Assembly: GCA_027704905.1 (NCBI GenBank)
Contig: CM051018.1
Location: 17,881,067-17,945,066, forward strand
DNA length: 64,000 nt
Reading direction: 5' to 3'
Origin: Muraenolepis orangiensis
Taxonomy: Eukaryota; Chordata; Actinopteri; Gadiformes; Muraenolepididae
Positions 48,190 through 59,146 of the stretch are shown piece after piece; position 1 is the stretch's first letter, and each line of letters begins with the position of its first letter. The position numbers were made by a program, and so were the translations under genes. A model generated the notes under the pieces. That model searched no databases. It saw only the letters and a list, made by a program, of their open reading frames with translations, and had not been told where the DNA came from.

Positions 48190-48275
48190 GTCAACGCGTC
48201 CTCCCAGGCGCAACTCTTTCTTCAGCTGGGAGCCCCGAACGCCTTTGTCAATCAAAAACGAACTCAGCTGCCTAT
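48190..48275 (-). repeat. 86-bp duplicated fragment of phf3 exon 3
   Basis: 85 of 86 bases equal 46927-47012. The fragment encodes RQLSSFLIDKGVRGSQLKKE and lies 5' of phf3 exon 1, in direct orientation. Confidence 0.93.
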
Positions 48276-49239
48276 ATGCAATTGTATTAGTTACAGAGAA
48301 CAGTGTCAGTGTTTGACAGTGTTCAGTTGGCGTAAGGCACTGACTAACTGTATTCCCTTTTAGTACAGTCGTATCAACGCTTGCATTCCTATTCGGACAT
48401 TCCAGCAATGTTCTACATATAGACCTGATATTCGAAACAACCTAACATACATGAACCGAACTTAAAGCTGTCGAACCGTTGAGTGGCGGCAAAACGTTAT
48501 TGCAGCAGCATAAGTAACACCTGACTAGTAACCTTGCGTAGTTACAGCTACAACGCTAAATTACCCTAGTTTAAACTTTTAGCCGGGAACGGATGCATAA
48601 GACAAGTTCTTACATCTTAATGATACAAGTAGAACAGTTGTTGTACTCACTGGGCTGTACTCGTTTGGTATGATGCAGTACAGTACCAAGGATACACTTC
48701 CTTGTTGATCCCTCAAATACTAAAAGTAGCTGTGACTCTTATTGACCAATAAATGAATGAACTGAGTTGCAGTAAAGTTCCCCGCCTTAGCACGTTTTCC
48801 AGATAACTAAATACTGAAATATGAAATGGTAACCAGTGGTGTTCATGGCAGTAGCTGTACGCACCCATGGCTGACCCCAGATTATAAATGTCGATACGCT
48901 AGCATGCTAACACGAGCAACCTTTGCTCGGCCAAACAATCTTCTACAAAGCGGTAAAGCACTTGTACACGTAGTCGATCCAAACCCCCACACTGAAGGGC
49001 CACACAGAGCTATAGGCGGGATGGTCCCAGTCAGTGTATTTCCCTCACCTAACGTGTCACATATTGAGCAGCACACACACACACACACAAACAAACACAC
49101 GGGGGGGGGGCTAGCCTGACAGTGGCTAACAACAGTTAGCTTTGCACGCACCAGCGTGGAAGTTACAACTACAACTACTTTACAACTACTGCTTTAACGT
49201 CGCTATAACTATTGTGTAGCATTAGATAGAGACGTGGAG

Positions 49240-49720
49240 CTCACGCGGTGAATCGTTCGGGGTCGATGCCCCACTCGTCGTTAGGTTAAACAGGGTAATA
49301 CACACTATTCGAGAAGGTTAGCCGAGGCCTACCAAGTTTGTTTGTATTCTCGCCTAGCAGCTAGCTGGGATTAGCTATTCACGCCCCCCTTAAACCACAT
49401 TTCTGGGTTCCAGGTAGCCACATGCGCAAAGTTGTTTGATATCAGTGCCTCCGCAGCGCTTACTGTTGGTGGTGTAACATAGCAGAGTGTCTATTGGATC
49501 CCAGCTATTAGACGAACTGCCCGGCCGCCGCCTGTAACTTCCTCCGAGTCAGCCGTCATCCGTCCGTCCGTCCGTCCGTCCAGCCGAAGCCCCGCGAGGA
49601 CCAAAGCTGAAGCTAACCGAACAGGGTCACGTGGGTTTACTGTCCGGGTCACGTGGCCTCACAGCAGCTCAGTTAACAGTTCGGGTCACGTGACAAATAT
49701 TTTCATAAGAGATATAATTA
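49240..49720 (-). promoter_or_regulatory. candidate phf3 promoter and 5' UTR exon
   Basis: A CpG-rich segment (about 49495-49620), including a (CCGT)n run near 49556-49580, lies upstream of phf3 in the correct orientation. Three CACGTG boxes sit at 49628, 49650 and 49687. A GTGAGC donor-like site near 49244 (minus) could end a first non-coding exon. The nearest other gene end is the asrgl1 stop at 50542. Confidence 0.45.
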
Positions 49721-49932
49721 ATTAAATATAGTAAATATATATATAAGTGGTAGTCGTATATATTATATAAATACAGTGTATATATCTATAGATATATATA
49801 TATATACACTATATTTTATTAATTATATCTCTTTACTGCTGTAATGAAAACTGTAAATATTTGTCACGTGACCCGAACTGTTAACTGAGCTGGGTCTTAA
49901 CGTGACCCGGACAGTAAACCACGTCAGGACAG
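49630..49932. repeat. imperfect long inverted repeat with CACGTG boxes
   Basis: The left arm, about 49630-49731, is the reverse complement of about 49809-49920, with small indels. The arms contain GTTTACTGTCCGGGTCACGT and CAGTTAACAGTTCGGGTCAC. An AT-rich loop of about 75 bp separates them. Confidence 0.88.
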
Positions 49933-50447
49933 TAAACCACATCTATCTATCTATCCATCTATCTATCTATCGAGTCATATTATGTGCATATAAGGAAAAA
50001 TATATATCTACAGTATATATAAACAATATATGAAAAAAGTCAGGAGGAATGTATCTGATCCATCTAACCCCTTAATAACAAAAAAATGTAGGCCAACGCA
50101 ACACACTACACCGAGTGAGTAGTAAATTAGTTTAATTGTATCTGGGAATAAACATGAATTTCAAAATGATCGACCTTGGCCAAAATGAAAGAAGTGCATA
50201 ATAACACTCATTAAAACATCCATCACATTCTAATACACACAACTACCCAAAAGTACAAATGTAAGCCAACATAGAAACAACATGTGAAAAATAATTTATC
50301 AGAAAAAGGATTGTTAATATTTGTATGCAACCATGGGATCAGTGCCAATACATTAGATTGATTTAGCGTATTTACTATGTGTATTGACTGAAAGTATTAG
50401 TTAGTACTAGTTTCTTTAGTTCTTAGTTATCTTAATAGTAATACTAA

Positions 50448-50522
50448 CAACCAAACAATAGCTGACCGCTGCTCCTAATACTAGGATGCGTTAAATGCAG
50501 AGAAATTCCTTTCGCTGTACTG
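50448..50522 (+). mobile_element. SINE family 1, 3' fragment
   Basis: Only CTGCTCCTAATACTAGGATG and TTAAATGCAGAGAAA remain. It lies 20 bp beyond the asrgl1 stop codon, so it is probably part of that gene's 3' UTR. Confidence 0.75.
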
Positions 50523-50541
50523 CACTGACTAATTTGAATCA

Positions 50542-50750
50542 TTATCGGGACAACGTGTCTTGAAACTTTTCCCGGGGATTCAACCCGTACCACAGAGTGC
50601 CCTGCTCCGCCGCTGCCCAAGCCATCCTCTCCGTGTTGAAGGTAGCCGCCCAGTGTCCGGATGGAGAGACGGCGATGGCACCGCCCCCGCCCTGAACACG
50701 CTCGCTCATATAGCGCAGGGAGAGCTCCACCGCATTGTGCATCTCTTTAC
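50542..50750 (-). CDS. asrgl1: asrgl1 terminal coding exon
   Basis: It reads KEMHNAVELSLRYMSERVQ, then GGGGAIAVSPSGHWAATFNT and WYGLNPREKFQDTLSR, then TAA at 50542-50544. The acceptor is catgtgaag, with a poor pyrimidine tract, but phase and homology fix it. Confidence 0.9.
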
Positions 50751-51135
50751 CTTCACATGGGGGACAAACACACCGCCGGTGAATCATCACATTCAATGAC
50801 AGCCCACTGCAGAACGTGACCAGAGCTCTGGGTTGACGTGGGGCCCTCTCCCTCTGTCTTTCTTTTTGGTGGTTATTATTATTATTATTATTATTATTGT
50901 ATTTATTTTTGGGTGAAAAAATATGTCTACAAGCTTACATATGTGTATAGAAATGTGTATATATTAGATTAGATTCAAATGTGTTGTCATTGCACAGCAT
51001 AAGTACAGTAAAGTGAAAAGAATTTGCCATCTAACCAGAGGGCAAATGTTGCAGTAAAGTGCATGGTAATATATAATTGTACAGTGGTGAAATAAGATGT
51101 AAAAACAGGTATAAAATAACTTGTAGAGTAGGTAT

Positions 51136-51198
<63 letters not shown>

Positions 51199-54100
51199 AT
51201 ATACCGTAAACAATATTGTATGTATTTACATTTGCCGTTACTGACTAAATAATGTGGTCAAATATCACAGTTAAGCTTGCATTCTGAAAAAAACGTATAA
51301 ACCGGCTGTGACTGGTTCTGCAAGGCAAAAACACAAGGGATGTGGCTTCATCAGAGTCCCCCCATCTCTTTGTTTTTCTCACATACTGTATACTATGAGT
51401 GAAACAGTTGATGGGAGTCCACTGCAGATAAAACAACAAACCCTAGGAACAGAACTGGGGATGGCTAATTTCTAGATTATTATTCCCTCTCGTTTCAAAC
51501 AAACAAGACTGCAGTTGCCAACAAAGTGACAGACCCTACCGACCGCAACTTTTGTTTGCTGGTACTGATAAGTGAGCTCAGCTGGTCTCCACCACAGCCT
51601 TGGGGTATACATGGACATCTGCGGTCTACGGGGGGGTTCTATTCCTGTCACGAGTCGGTACCGGACTGTGCAGTGATTCAACAGGCCTGTATTCTTTCAA
51701 ATATCTGGCTGATGAACAGATACACTCCAGAGTGTTCATCAAGCTGGACACTCGTCTCCATCAAGGTGGCTTAAAGCGGTACTGGATTACCCATTGAAAT
51801 CAACATTGGAATCAATCAACATGTGTAATTGCCCTGTGCCTATATTTGACTCTTCTAGTAAGCCATCGTAGGACACCTCATATACGTACTAACGAGGCTT
51901 ACGCCCTCGGAAGCGACGACTAGCGCTGTATCCCCGAACGACCCCCAATCCTCGATTACACCTATTTTATCACGCAAATCGAGGTTAAACCATAATATCC
52001 GGCAGTAGTAGCAGCAGCTCAGGAGGTACAGCGGTCAACTGGAAGGTTGCTGGTTTCGATCCCCCGACTCCTCCTAGCAAACTGTCGAGGTGTCCCAGAG
52101 CAAGACACCCTTACCCTAACTGCTCCTGACGTGCACGGCTGACTCCGCAGTCGGTGGATGAATGTGTGTATGAATGGCTGAATGTGAGGCATGACTAACA
52201 GGCGTGAGGAATGTGAGGCACTATATAAAAGGCAGTCCACCCCCAACCCTTCGGGGATATAATTATATACTTTAGGCTATGTGCTGTTTTGTTCACTTGT
52301 GTGTTTGTGTGTTTGGGGGGCGGGGGGGCAAGTCTGGGCTCTAATGGCTGTCAAAGCATGTCATGTCATGGCAGTCATGATATCATTGCATAATGCAAAT
52401 GGAGCTTGGCAAATAACATTTTAAAATGGTGAAGCCTTAGTAATGTAAGATATAGGCCTACTGCTACATTGGAAGGATGAGATTACTCATCACTGTTCTT
52501 GCAACTGAAAAATCTTTTGTTTAAGAGAGTTTTTTGCTAAATAATATTCTGATACAATCTGAACATTTTGATTAGATTAGATTCAAATGTATTGTCATTG
52601 CACAGCACAAGTACAGTACAGTGAAAATAATTTGGCATCTAACCAAACTGCAAATGTTGCATTAAAGTGCATGGTAATTTATTTCTTATTACAGTTGTTG
52701 AATAACATGTAAAAACAGTCTACTAAAATGGTAGCTTTGCTGTTCCAACTTGCACCCTGACAATAAAAAGCAGCAGCAAGCAATTACATTACCGCCACCT
52801 GCCACATTAACACGATTTTGACTATATCTCACAAAGGCAAAAGTCATATTATATGGACGAGAGTCTAATATTGACCAGGGTATGGCCGTGGTGGTGAATA
52901 AAAGGGGGGTGACTTATTCAGCCTCTCCACCATAAAGGGAGCAGTATGTTTTAAGTGCTTCAGATAGATCGTAAATGACACACAGTGAAAGTATGAAACG
53001 ACACTTAACCTTGCTCAATGTTGAAGATGATGAGGCGAGCCAAAGTGACTTTAAGAATGGACTCCCCGTGACCGGTGCAGGACACCGCACCGCTGCGGTT
53101 GTCTGCGTATCCCCCAGCGCCTGATTCACGGGAGAGAGAAGTACCACTGGGCTGGTGACCGGGCTCTTTTACCACATGCTTCCCGTCGCTCGCATCTCAG
53201 GGACGATGCTGGGGCGGCATTTTTCGAAGTGAATCCTGTCCGAGTAGTACAGTATGCTGTACAGTATGCTGTAATATGTGATGTACTACTGTTATCGCTA
53301 GCGAAGAAATGTTTTCACGTTATCTTTTCCTCTTTAAAATAATAATAATAATAATTATTAGTATTAGTAGTATTATTCGTAGTATTTAACATGATACATA
53401 ATGTATAAAGGCCAGCGCCATATCATTTATATAGTCTGACTAGTCTGTCCTTTTTTTTCTCCAAAGACATTTAATGAACATTAATATTTATATTATCCGG
53501 GTCGTTTAAAATGTCATGGTCACAATGTCAAGTCCATGGTCACATTTAACAGCCCGTGTAGTTAGTCATAATTATGAACTGATAATCATGATGAGTAGCG
53601 TATTACCACCCTATTAAAAGAAAAAAAGAAAATATGACAAAAGAGGAAATGGAAATTTGCCGTCATACCGATGATGGGAGAGTCTCCCACTCGGCCCACC
53701 ATTTTGTAGCGTATCCCTCCCGTTGAAGTCGCACACGCGACGTTACCGCAAGAGTCCACGGCGACAGCCCCCACAGTATCATGACCCCTAGAGTGGAGAA
53801 GAACACATCGACGTCTCAGTCTTCAGAGTTCATCAACAGGCCAGAAATAGCAGCATTGGTGTCCTGTTAACGTACGAGACGAGAAGAGTAACGACATGGA
53901 AAGAACCCAGCGATATGTGACGTGTGTTTTGCCCGTCTGTACAAAACCTGACTTTAGATTAACATCTAACATCTTCGGCTATATAACTAATCCCTTTGTG
54001 ACCGGTTAATACTGAGATGCTAGTTTTCCCTATTTTTGTCAATTGCCAAAGTGCGCTGAAACCATGGTGCTTAATACCCTTGGGTTTCATGTTACCCATG

Positions 54101-56045
54101 TTATCCATTTACACACCACTGAGAGCTGAACAGCTCCTTCACTCCAGCGTTGTACTTCTTGTGTTTTTCCCACTCTCTCTTCTCATGTTCGGTCACCAGC
54201 GTGTCCGCCGGGACGGTATGGATGCCAATGCTTTCCGCAAACAGATTTGCACCTCTGCCAGTCAGCATGACGTGGTCCGTCTCCATGGTTTCCAAAGATG
54301 CAATAAAAAGGATAACGGCACACAGAACACAGTGTTATTACATGTTATAACATGCACAGGAGTATTCATTGGCTTAAAGGGGATCGAGTTTAATCCACAA
54401 CAACAACCACGCCCATTCAAAGTGATCGAATCAAATTAGAAGTGAGGCCTACGGGTCCTCACTTCTAATTTGATTCGATCACTTTGAATTTAAAAATACC
54501 TACTAAACCGGTAACAAAAGACACAAAGCAAAAATACAGAAAATGACTTCCCTAACTTCAGTATCATATCCAGGGCGGTAGGATAGCTCAGTCTGTTGGG
54601 ACTTGGCTTGGGAACTTGAAGGTCGCCGGTTCAGGTCCCCGAAACACCTGGGCGAGGTACCCATGAGCAAGGCACCAGACCCCTACACTGCTCTCCGGGC
54701 GCTGTATATAAAAGCAGCTACCCAATGCTCCTAATACTACAATGGGTTAAATGCAGAGAAACAAATTTCCCTTTGTGTTATCATGTATGTGACCAATAAA
54801 AAGGGTTCAATCCTCGAGATTAAGATTTAGCTGACTGCGCAGCATGCCGTGCTGCTGATCAACCCCCAGCGGTGTCCATCTGATAGCCCTCTGTTAGAGT
54901 CCTTCTCACTCACTCTCTCTCTCGGCTACTTCTGTTGCTTGCTAATGGGCTATGTGCACTAAGCTGTGTGAAGCACTTCCCACAGCTTAGTGCACATAGC
55001 CCATTCACGGCACCCTAAAGCCACACATCTACTGTATGATCCTAAAAAGGGGCGCACCTTCTCCATTACGGCCCGTGCGAGGGAAACAGGGTTGGCGATG
55101 TTCTGGACGCAAGACACGGCTCCGCTCCCGAGGCTGCGGCCGTCCATGATGATGGCGTCAAGCTCCACCTCGCCGTCAGCGTTTAGCACGGCGCCGTGTC
55201 CTGTAATCAAGCGCCCCATTCAGAAATTCTGTTAAACTGTTTCACAGAAACCGTTAAAGCGCTGCCACCTATACTCTAGCACCGGGCTGTTCTCCAAATG
55301 CATCCCATTATCCTGCATACATTTCCTTGATCAAGATCGTGATATGTCTGTATGAAGTTAGTGGTGATTGTTTGATTGCTGCATTCAGGATTTCGGCAAT
55401 ACAACATATAGGCCTATTAATAATATAATTGTTACCTCGGTTATATTTTCGGCCCCTGTTTGTTTGTCTGTTAGCAAGATAACTCCAAAAGTTATATACA
55501 GAATTGGACACAACGTGGTGGTTAGATTACTTATGGGCCAAGGAATAGTTTAGTATAGATTACATTTTGGCACAGATCCAGATATAAAACTTGAATAAAT
55601 AAAAAGCATTTTTGAAGAGAGATTTTTGCTTGAGCCAGAGCCAATGAAGCACTAAAGAGGATCAGCTGTGGCTGTTTGGTGTGGCAGAGGTACGCACTCT
55701 ACTGAGTGCCCTCTAGTTTGGAATGTTTTTGCATTTCGCCTATTTTACTTGCTAAACTCCAGATTTGTAGTGCACTGATTCATCATAAAACTAAAAGCAA
55801 CTGAAGCAACTGAACAACAACAACAACAAATAACCGCCATTAACACAGAAGCCCTCACCTGCGTCAAAAGCGGTGTGATCTTCCAAGGACCTGACGGCCT
55901 TCTCCACAGCGTCCAGGGCACTGCCCCCCTGCCTCAGCACGCTATAGCCCTGACGGGCCGCGGCCTTCACCCCTTCCACCGAGGCCTCGGACATCTCATC
56001 CGGTATCGCCCACGCTCCTCCATGCACCACTATGACTGCTTTCAT
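50542..56045 (-). CDS. asrgl1: asrgl1, isoaspartyl peptidase/L-asparaginase (complete, six coding exons)
   Basis: This N-terminal nucleophile hydrolase removes beta-aspartyl residues from isoaspartyl dipeptides and hydrolyses L-asparagine. The cytosolic precursor cuts itself into alpha and beta chains. Exons 5' to 3' are 56045-55859, 55200-55058, 54280-54117, 53787-53669, 53120-53010 and 50750-50542. The sum is 933 bp, or 310 codons plus TAA, against 308 aa in human. Motifs: VVHGGAWAIP at the start, GGSALDAVEKAV, LDAIIMDG and IANPVSLARAVMEK. The nucleophile is Thr169 in HDTVGAVAVD, followed by ATSTGG, MVGRVGDSP, the GAGGYADN glycine region and SCTGHGE. An acceptor AG lies immediately before the ATG, so the 5' UTR is in upstream exons. 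Taspase1 and AGA are relatives, but length and motifs fit ASRGL1. Confidence 0.94.
50962..51140 (+). mobile_element. dispersed repeat family 3 copy
   Basis: Same ATTAGATTAGATTCAAATGT start and GCAAATGTTGCAGTAAAGTG core as the copy at 24504. It ends in an AT array. Confidence 0.75.
51139..51194. repeat. (AT)n microsatellite
   Basis: About 55 bp of AT at the end of a dispersed repeat copy. Confidence 0.92.
52003..52243 (+). mobile_element. SINE family 2 copy
   Basis: Shares GGTTGCTGGTTTCGATCCC, GTGAGGCATGACT and CTATATAAAAGGCAGTCCA with the other copies. It lies antisense in asrgl1 intron 5. Confidence 0.8.
52569..52732 (+). mobile_element. dispersed repeat family 3 copy
   Basis: Same start and core; truncated after AACAGTCTACTA. 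Confidence 0.72.
53010..53120 (-). CDS. asrgl1: asrgl1 coding exon 5
   Basis: It reads AGGYADNRSGAVSCTGHGES, then ILKVTLARLIIFNIEQ. The GHGE segment lines the active site in the family. Acceptor is gaatcag and donor GTTAAG. Confidence 0.92.
53669..53787 (-). CDS. asrgl1: asrgl1 coding exon 4 (catalytic threonine)
   Basis: It reads GHDTVGAVAVDSCGNVACAT, then STGGIRYKMVGRVGDSPIIG. The threonine after HD is the autoprocessing and catalytic nucleophile. Acceptor is actctag and donor GTATGA. Confidence 0.94.
54117..54280 (-). CDS. asrgl1: asrgl1 coding exon 3
   Basis: It reads TDHVMLTGRGANLFAESIGI, then HTVPADTLVTEHEKREWEKH and KKYNAGVKELFSSQ. This is the end of the alpha chain before the autocleavage site. 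Acceptor is ccatggag and donor GTGTGT. The tryptophan codon is split across the next junction. Confidence 0.9.
54415..54489. repeat. perfect hairpin, 33-bp arms, 9-nt loop
   Basis: The arms 54415-54447 and 54457-54489 are exact reverse complements, containing GATCGAATCAAATTAGAAGT. The loop is CCTACGGGT. It lies in asrgl1 intron 2. Confidence 0.93.
54573..54831 (+). mobile_element. SINE family 1 copy
   Basis: Head GGTAGGATAGCTCAGTCTG, B box CCGGTTCAGGTCCCC, tail GTGACCAATAAAAAGGG. It lies in asrgl1 intron 2 between two fold-back hairpins. Confidence 0.85.
54944..55005. repeat. perfect hairpin, 25-bp arms, 12-nt loop
   Basis: The arms 54944-54968 and 54981-55005 are exact reverse complements, containing GGGCTATGTGCACTAAGC. 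It lies in asrgl1 intron 2, 50 bp from exon 2. Confidence 0.93.
55058..55200 (-). CDS. asrgl1: asrgl1 coding exon 2
   Basis: It reads HGAVLNADGEVELDAIIMDG, then RSLGSGAVSCVQNIANPVSL and ARAVMEK. Acceptor is gattacag and donor GTGCGC. Confidence 0.93.
55430..55725 (+). mobile_element. dispersed repeat family 4 copy
   Basis: Shares GGCAGAGGTACGCACTCTAC, GAGTGCCCTCTAGTT and GCCCCTGTTTGTTTGTCTGT with the copy at 11770. It lies in asrgl1 intron 1. Confidence 0.65.
55859..56045 (-). CDS. asrgl1: asrgl1 coding exon 1
   Basis: It starts MKAVIVVHGGAWAIPDEM and continues GYSVLRQGGSALDAVEKA, then RSLEDHTAFDAG. A pyrimidine tract and AG end right at the ATG. The donor is GTGAGG. Confidence 0.93.
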
Positions 56046-57567
56046 CTCCAGAGAGAAAAGAGGAGGAATGTCCGATAAACAATTACGTTTTTTTACAACG
56101 TCCTAGGTTTATTTGTTGTTTGCAAATATGTTTTGTATACAGCAGTTTTGTGTGCAGAGATGTTTAACACTGGCTAACTATTTAGTTTAGTGATTATTTT
56201 AGTGTATTTTGGAAATTCTTAGTGAATATTAATGCTGTTTCTGTCAATTGTGTGACATACATATATAGGGGAAGTATAAAGATAGGCAACAGACAACCTT
56301 GGTTATTAATGTGGGTTATTTATAGTTTATCTTTGTATGAAAATGTTTGCAGTAATCTTTATGAGGTAAGCCTGCCTAAAATTGGAGTGTTGTATTTAAA
56401 AATGGTTGAGATATTGTAGTATAATTTCTACTTGGTGGAATAAGAATCTTCTCAGAGGTCCGGATACTAAGTTCAAGATGTTTATTGAACAAAGCATCAA
56501 ATTCATCTGTTGCAACGAGATGGAGCCTGCCGTGCCAATTCGCAGAACTGGCGACGCGCTCCTTTACCAAACTTTATATAGACAATAGTATCACAAAACA
56601 TCCACTACTCCTAGTGGTCAAAGTAACAAACATCAACTTAATACTATTGGTCTGAGAGGTACAACCAGCGCTCTGGTTGGTCACGGTGTCTTCATTGTCA
56701 CATACAAGTTTACGACTCAAACCCCCAAGGGGGGTCGCATTCCTGGCTGGTCGCATCTCCGGCAACCCCAGGGGGTTGCCTTCCTGGCAACGCCTTTTGG
56801 TCACCTCAATACACATGGCCCTTACAATGCATACAGTATCACAGATAATGCATACAGTATCACAGATAGTGTCTTAGTTGTATACTTAGTGTATAAAAAT
56901 ACACTACAATATCAATTCAGAATGCATTAAACTTCGAACGATATGGTTAAGTGATGTTGCCATATGTAATTCCAAACACTACCACTAGATGGAGACATGT
57001 AGCTACATGACATATTAAATGCGTTGAACTGGACCTGTAGGTATGTACAAGTGTTCTTCAATCGAAAGAAAAAAAGTATATAGCGCCTAAGTAGGCTACT
57101 GGTTCCAGTGACCGCCCAGTTACACGTAGGTTTCTCAGGTGTGAGTACGGATACGGTTCGGATTTTTTGGGTTTTGCTCTAGGAAATGCAGAACAGACCC
57201 TTCTGCAACGCAAGGTTGCAAACTTGCAAGCCCTACGCTGCGTTGCATTGGAAATCCATGGACTTCTAGCGAACTGCTGCGCAACTTTGCAACGCACGTT
57301 CGACGCATAAGTCGATCCAATTCAGTGAATCTTCTGAATGTGTGGTTGTTTTTGTGGTTAATGTTTACTAAATGCGCAGTGTCCTTAATATGCAAGAATG
57401 TAACAAACACAATTGTAATTCCCTCGAAGCACAGGCAGACACAAGTATACACAAACTGTATAAATGACAAACATAGTACCATGTTAGACACACAATAACA
57501 TTCACAGCATGTGAGATGACTTTAGAAAAGTAATAAACGTAAAATAAATACAAACACAACAACATAC

Positions 57568-57584
57568 CTCGTTGGCTGTATGCT
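57568..57584 (-). other. candidate 17-nt non-coding microexon of asrgl1
   Basis: On the minus strand, CTCTGTTTTCAG is followed by 17 bases and then GTATGTTG, both strong splice sites. It lies 1.5 kb upstream of the asrgl1 ATG exon, which needs a 5' UTR exon because its acceptor abuts the ATG. This is inferred from splice signals only. Confidence 0.35.
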
Positions 57585-57684
57585 CTGAAAACAGAGGGAA
57601 TAATTATTCAGTCCTTACAACTTTATAAGAATACACTTAAACTAACGAAGCTGTACAAGTATCCGTGCAAGTTACTCTCAGTTT

Positions 57685-57786
<102 letters not shown>

Positions 57787-58099
57787 ACGCGACGAGAACA
57801 GCATAACGAGACGTGAGCTTGTGCAAAATAAATATTGAATGCATGAAATATTACAACAAATAATAATTATTAAACTTATAAAATACATATTACAGTTAAA
57901 TGATGAACATGTAAAAGCTGCACTTACACACAATGTGTGACTGGTTGTTACGTATGTGAACCAAACATGACCCCTATGTAAAGTGCCACCTAGACCAACA
58001 ATCCTACTTAAAACGTTTTTCGTGCGAATGCCAAGCATTGAGGTAGATAAAGATATGTAAACCTAAATACTTCTCTCTTCTTGAATATTCAGAAAGATC

Positions 58100-58150
58100 A
58101 CCACCACTCGTGTTGTGATTGGCGGGCAGAAGGGCGGGGCTTACTTGAGT
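58100..58150 (-). promoter_or_regulatory. candidate asrgl1 promoter (GC box and CCAAT box)
   Basis: Read on the minus strand, a CCCCGCCC GC box is followed by a CCAAT box within 25 bp. It is placed about 2.1 kb upstream of the asrgl1 ATG and just upstream of the candidate 5' UTR exons. No other gene on this strand would use it. Confidence 0.35.
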
Positions 58151-58989
58151 GAGGAGAATAACACGCGTGTCTACCTAATGGGTTGCTTACGCAATAGGGT
58201 TTCTTTTCTTATTCGTTATATAACTTGTTACACATTTTCTACTAACAAAAGTTAGTAATTAGTTGTATTCAAGATCTGTAACGTGCAAAGGCGACAGTTT
58301 ATATTTGGTGTAGGTGATTGTGGCCTACAGAGATCTGGATAACTGTTAGTTATCCAGAGAAATCTTCTAACTACATATTTTCCAACTAGACAGTGTGTAA
58401 AATGAAGTAAAAATGCCATGGAGAATGGCCAGGAAAATCCGGATTATTTTTGGAAAACACTATTGTATTGTGTATCTCTCTCGTTTGACCACTAGAGTGC
58501 TGTAACAACCTATTGAAAACCTCTTTCACAAGACGCCTAACTTGAGAGTGAATTTGTTGAATATGTTGCACTATTGTTTGTGGTTTTATTGTGTAACGTC
58601 TCCACTGTGGTATACTGCGTTTACACGATTAAACATTTGCAGTGTTCCTCCTGGCGGAAAATAAATAAATAAAGGAGCGATGTATTCATCTTGAATTTAG
58701 CCAAGTGAGAGAGCAGGTGGCTCCAGCTCCATGGACAGGGGAACTGATGGAGCAGATCAGTACTTTACAATGCTGGCTTGTTTATTTAAAACAAATATAT
58801 ATAATAAGGGATTTATTTACCAAACTCGCATTTTGTGCACTTGCTCATTGATTTTAAAGTGAACAAGGTAAAATATCACAGTCGCCATTCCGTAATCATT
58901 CCCTGTATTATAAATGAGGGTGGGGATGTATAATCCCTATGGGTATTGCACACCTGCTCCAAGGTCACAGATCACTCCCACCACATGTA

Positions 58990-58990
58990 T

Positions 58991-59080
<90 letters not shown>

Positions 59081-59146
59081 TTCATCACTATCATCATCTT
59101 CATTATCATCATCTTCCTCATCTTCATCATTACCATCATCATTGTT
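58990..59146. repeat. (CAT)n trinucleotide array
   Basis: About 95 bp of perfect CAT followed by degenerate CAT/CTT units. It yields poly-His, poly-Ser and poly-Ile artefact ORFs. Confidence 0.94.

Noticed and set aside
48136..48408. 90-codon minus ORF with a phf3-like segment
   Set aside because: It is the 86-bp duplicated exon fragment. Flanking sequence is non-coding and no donor site follows.
56440..56830. Possible solo LTR
   Set aside because: The composition is suggestive, but I could not identify paired TG...CA ends, a target duplication or a second copy in the window.
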